Of a DNA stretch of 64,000 nucleotides, positions 62,393 through 64,000 are shown one piece after another. Source of the DNA: Cryptoclostridium sp036644995 (GTDB taxonomy: Bacteria; Bacillota; Dehalobacteriia; UBA7702). The stretch lies in contig JAVXOZ010000010.1 in the NCBI GenBank assembly GCA_036644995.1, positions 1 through 64,000 of the forward strand, given 5' to 3'. Under the pieces are notes generated by a model, which was given only the letters and a program-made list of their open reading frames with translations, had not been told where the DNA came from and did no database searches. The position numbers were made by a program, and so were the translations under genes. How positions within the stretch are numbered: the stretch's first letter is position 1; each line of letters begins with the position of its first letter.

Positions 62393-63277
62393 TTAGTATT
62401 TACCTTCTCTTTCCTTAAGCTCTTCAAATAAAATACAATATCTTTCATATCTACCCTTATCAATAAGTCCTTTTTCCACACCGTCTTTTACGGCGCAATC
62501 TCGCTCTTTATGGTGCATACAAGATTTAAAAGGGCAATTATGGGCAGCTTCAAATATTTCGGGATAATAATGTACCAAGGTATTTTTTTCGATACCATCG
62601 GGCAAAAACAAAGTGGAAAAACCAGGGGTATCCGCAATATAGGTAATTTCATCCAAGGGCAATAACTCCACTTTGCGGGTGGTGTGCTTGCCTCTTTCCA
62701 CTTTTTTACTGAGTTCCCCTGTTTCTAAATGAAATTCACTGTTTAGGGCATTTAAAATGCTGCTTTTCCCCACTCCCGAAGGACCTGCCAAAACAACCAA
62801 GTGGCCCTCTATCTGCTTTTTTAAGGCTTCAATACCGCTACCTGTTTCCGCAGAAACACAGATTACAGTAAAACCCGATTTTTCATAAGGTGAAATTAGT
62901 TTAATTCTTTCTTCTTCAGAAACTAAATCCGCTTTATTAAAACAGATAATGGGGGTAATTTCTTTTTCCAAAACCTGCACCAATATTCTATCCAGCAATA
63001 AAAAATCGGGATTGGGTGCAGTGAGAGCAAAGGTAATAACCGCCTGCTCCACATTGGCAATGCTGGGGCGAACCAATTGGTTTTTTCTTGGTAAAACTTC
63101 CTCTATTACGCCTTTGGGAAATTCAATTTCCGTAAACATTACCACATCACCTGGGAGAAATTTTTGCTTGGTTAAGCGAAACCGACCTCGTAAAGAGCAG
63201 CTCCACAATTTATTTTCGGCTTTTACATAGTAAAAACCATTATATCCTTTAATTAATAAACCTTTAGTTTTTGTCAT
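62393..63277 (-). CDS. rsgA: Ribosome small subunit-dependent GTPase RsgA
   Basis: This 294-residue circularly permuted GTPase has an N-terminal OB-fold, then NKADL (G4), GPSGVGKSS (G1) and DTPGFS (G3). A C-terminal zinc site lies in CPFKSCMHHKERDC. It acts in late 30S maturation. Its start overlaps the prkC stop as TAATG. The prkC-rsgA-rpe order is typical of Firmicutes. Confidence 0.97.
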   Translation of the reverse strand: MTKTKGLLIKGYNGFYYVKAENKLWSCSLRGRFRLTKQKFLPGDVVMFTEIEFPKGVIEEVLPRKNQLVRPSIANVEQAVITFALTAPNPDFLLLDRILVQVLEKEITPIICFNKADLVSEEERIKLISPYEKSGFTVICVSAETGSGIEALKKQIEGHLVVLAGPSGVGKSSILNALNSEFHLETGELSKKVERGKHTTRKVELLPLDEITYIADTPGFSTLFLPDGIEKNTLVHYYPEIFEAAHNCPFKSCMHHKERDCAVKDGVEKGLIDKGRYERYCILFEELKEREGKY

Positions 63278-64000
63278 TATAGGCTCTTTTGGTCGATTAG
63301 TGAACCGTTTTCATAATAATATAAAATACCCGGAGCGTAATAAGTTACCGATGTTGAAACATTTTCCCCGGGTGCACGGGTACCGCTGTAAACGGTTCTA
63401 TCACCTTGGGAATCGCTAACTTCAATGGTTACCGAAACATTGCCATCGTAATTTGAGGAAACAGTATGGCTATAAGTGGTGGTTTTAGATTTTGGTTCTG
63501 CGGGTTCTTCAGGCCCTTTGCTTACAGTTAGGCTTACGGATGCACCTTCATTAACTGTGGTGCCGGATTTTACGCTTTGGTACATAACCGTGCCTTCATC
63601 ATAATCTTTGGAGAATTTTTGAGAAATATTGCCCAAAGTTAATTTAGATGAGGAAAGCTGAGATTTGGCATCGTTTAAGGTTAAGCCAATCACATCGGGA
63701 ACGGTAACTTCTTTTATTTTAGCACCTGTGCTGATGGATAATGTAATTGTTGCACCCTTTGCTACTTTTGTGCCACTGGTGGGGTCTTGTTTAATAACGT
63801 CACCTTTATCCACACTATCGGATTCGGCTTCTTGGGTTTTTACTTTAAATCCCGCAGATTCCAACACCTCTGTGGCTGCTTCTTCAGTATTGCCTACCAC
63901 CGATGGCACGGAAACCTCTTTTATACCGCTGCTCACCGCCAAATCGATGGTGCGACCTGCTTTCACTTTTTGACCAGCTTTGATGCTTTGGGTTATAACT
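63277..64000 (-). CDS. prkC: PASTA-domain Ser/Thr kinase, C-terminal part (partial)
   Basis: The gene runs off the window at 64000, so only the C-terminal 240 or so codons are visible. They encode extracellular PASTA repeats (VSVPSVVGNTEEAATEVLES and VTVPDVIGLTLNDAKSQLSS, with at least one more entering from outside) and a Ser/Thr-rich tail ending LYYYENGSLIDQKSL. Position ahead of rsgA-rpe supports PrkC/StkP, the cell-wall-sensing kinase. The kinase domain itself is not seen. Confidence 0.88.
   Translation of the reverse strand, partial: VITQSIKAGQKVKAGRTIDLAVSSGIKEVSVPSVVGNTEEAATEVLESAGFKVKTQEAESDSVDKGDVIKQDPTSGTKVAKGATITLSISTGAKIKEVTVPDVIGLTLNDAKSQLSSSKLTLGNISQKFSKDYDEGTVMYQSVKSGTTVNEGASVSLTVSKGPEEPAEPKSKTTTYSHTVSSNYDGNVSVTIEVSDSQGDRTVYSGTRAPGENVSTSVTYYAPGILYYYENGSLIDQKSL

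Noticed and set aside
1..64000. Insertion sequences or prophage
   Set aside because: No transposase, integrase or phage structural gene is recognisable in any frame, and no terminal inverted repeats flank the arrays.

Overview
The window looks like chromosome from a low-GC anaerobic Bacillota (Firmicutes), clostridial or Negativicutes-like; I cannot place it closer. Support: strong AGGAGG-type ribosome binding sites, T-box and FMN riboswitch leaders, the run miaB - ylbF-like - mutS - mutL - miaA - hfq - aluminium-resistance-type lyase - lexA, a SpoVB-family flippase, SLH-domain surface proteins and a prkC-rsgA-rpe cluster. Pyruvate carboxylase plus a cytochrome b-linked fumarate reductase/succinate dehydrogenase suggests C4-dicarboxylate metabolism, possibly ending in succinate. 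No transposase, phage gene or CRISPR array was recognised. Three 100-N assembly gaps are present.

Layout. 1-6.8 kb: tRNA-Leu(CAG), a tandem-domain GntR regulator, then a T-box leader (apparent specifier CTC, Leu) controlling a TIM-barrel/acyl-CoA synthetase fusion, followed by an ArsB/NhaD-type transporter and a small unknown protein. 7-10.5 kb: a BtuFCD/Fec-type metal-chelate ABC importer. 10.8-14 kb: an SLH-anchored secreted PHP (CehA/McbA-like) hydrolase with a paralogue at 44-47 kb in opposite orientation. 14.4-23.6 kb: amidohydrolase, pyruvate carboxylase, DUF1015 protein, and sdhCAB/frdCAB. 24-34.4 kb: lexA, then the minus-strand DNA repair/tRNA modification cluster. 34.6-43.7 kb: SMR exporter, YigZ, a GH26-like glycosidase, an amino-acid ABC importer, asnS, a GGDEF protein and a small Smr-domain protein. 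47.5-56.6 kb: ZIP transporter, EF-G paralogue, SpoVB-like flippase, surE, lepB, a DUF4264-like protein, folE, cytidylate-kinase-like and HD-domain proteins. 56.7-64 kb (minus strand): prkC (partial) - rsgA - rpe - FMN riboswitch - ribD-ribE-ribBA-ribH - thiN, then the HD and zinc-ribbon genes.

The least ordinary things are (i) the leucine-type T-box ahead of the isomerase-like/acyl-CoA synthetase fusion, which suggests a link between carboxylic acid activation and leucine supply; (ii) about 780 nt of leader, with some 15 degenerate 20-bp repeats, between the FMN riboswitch terminator and ribD; (iii) degenerate short-period repeat arrays in many intergenic spaces, including inside operons, along with two small duplications of gene segments (ZIP and yigZ); (iv) a 16-bp palindrome at the lexA promoter where the usual Firmicutes SOS box is absent; (v) the paired SLH-PHP surface hydrolases. 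I found no clear evidence for an entirely new multi-gene system; these are leads.
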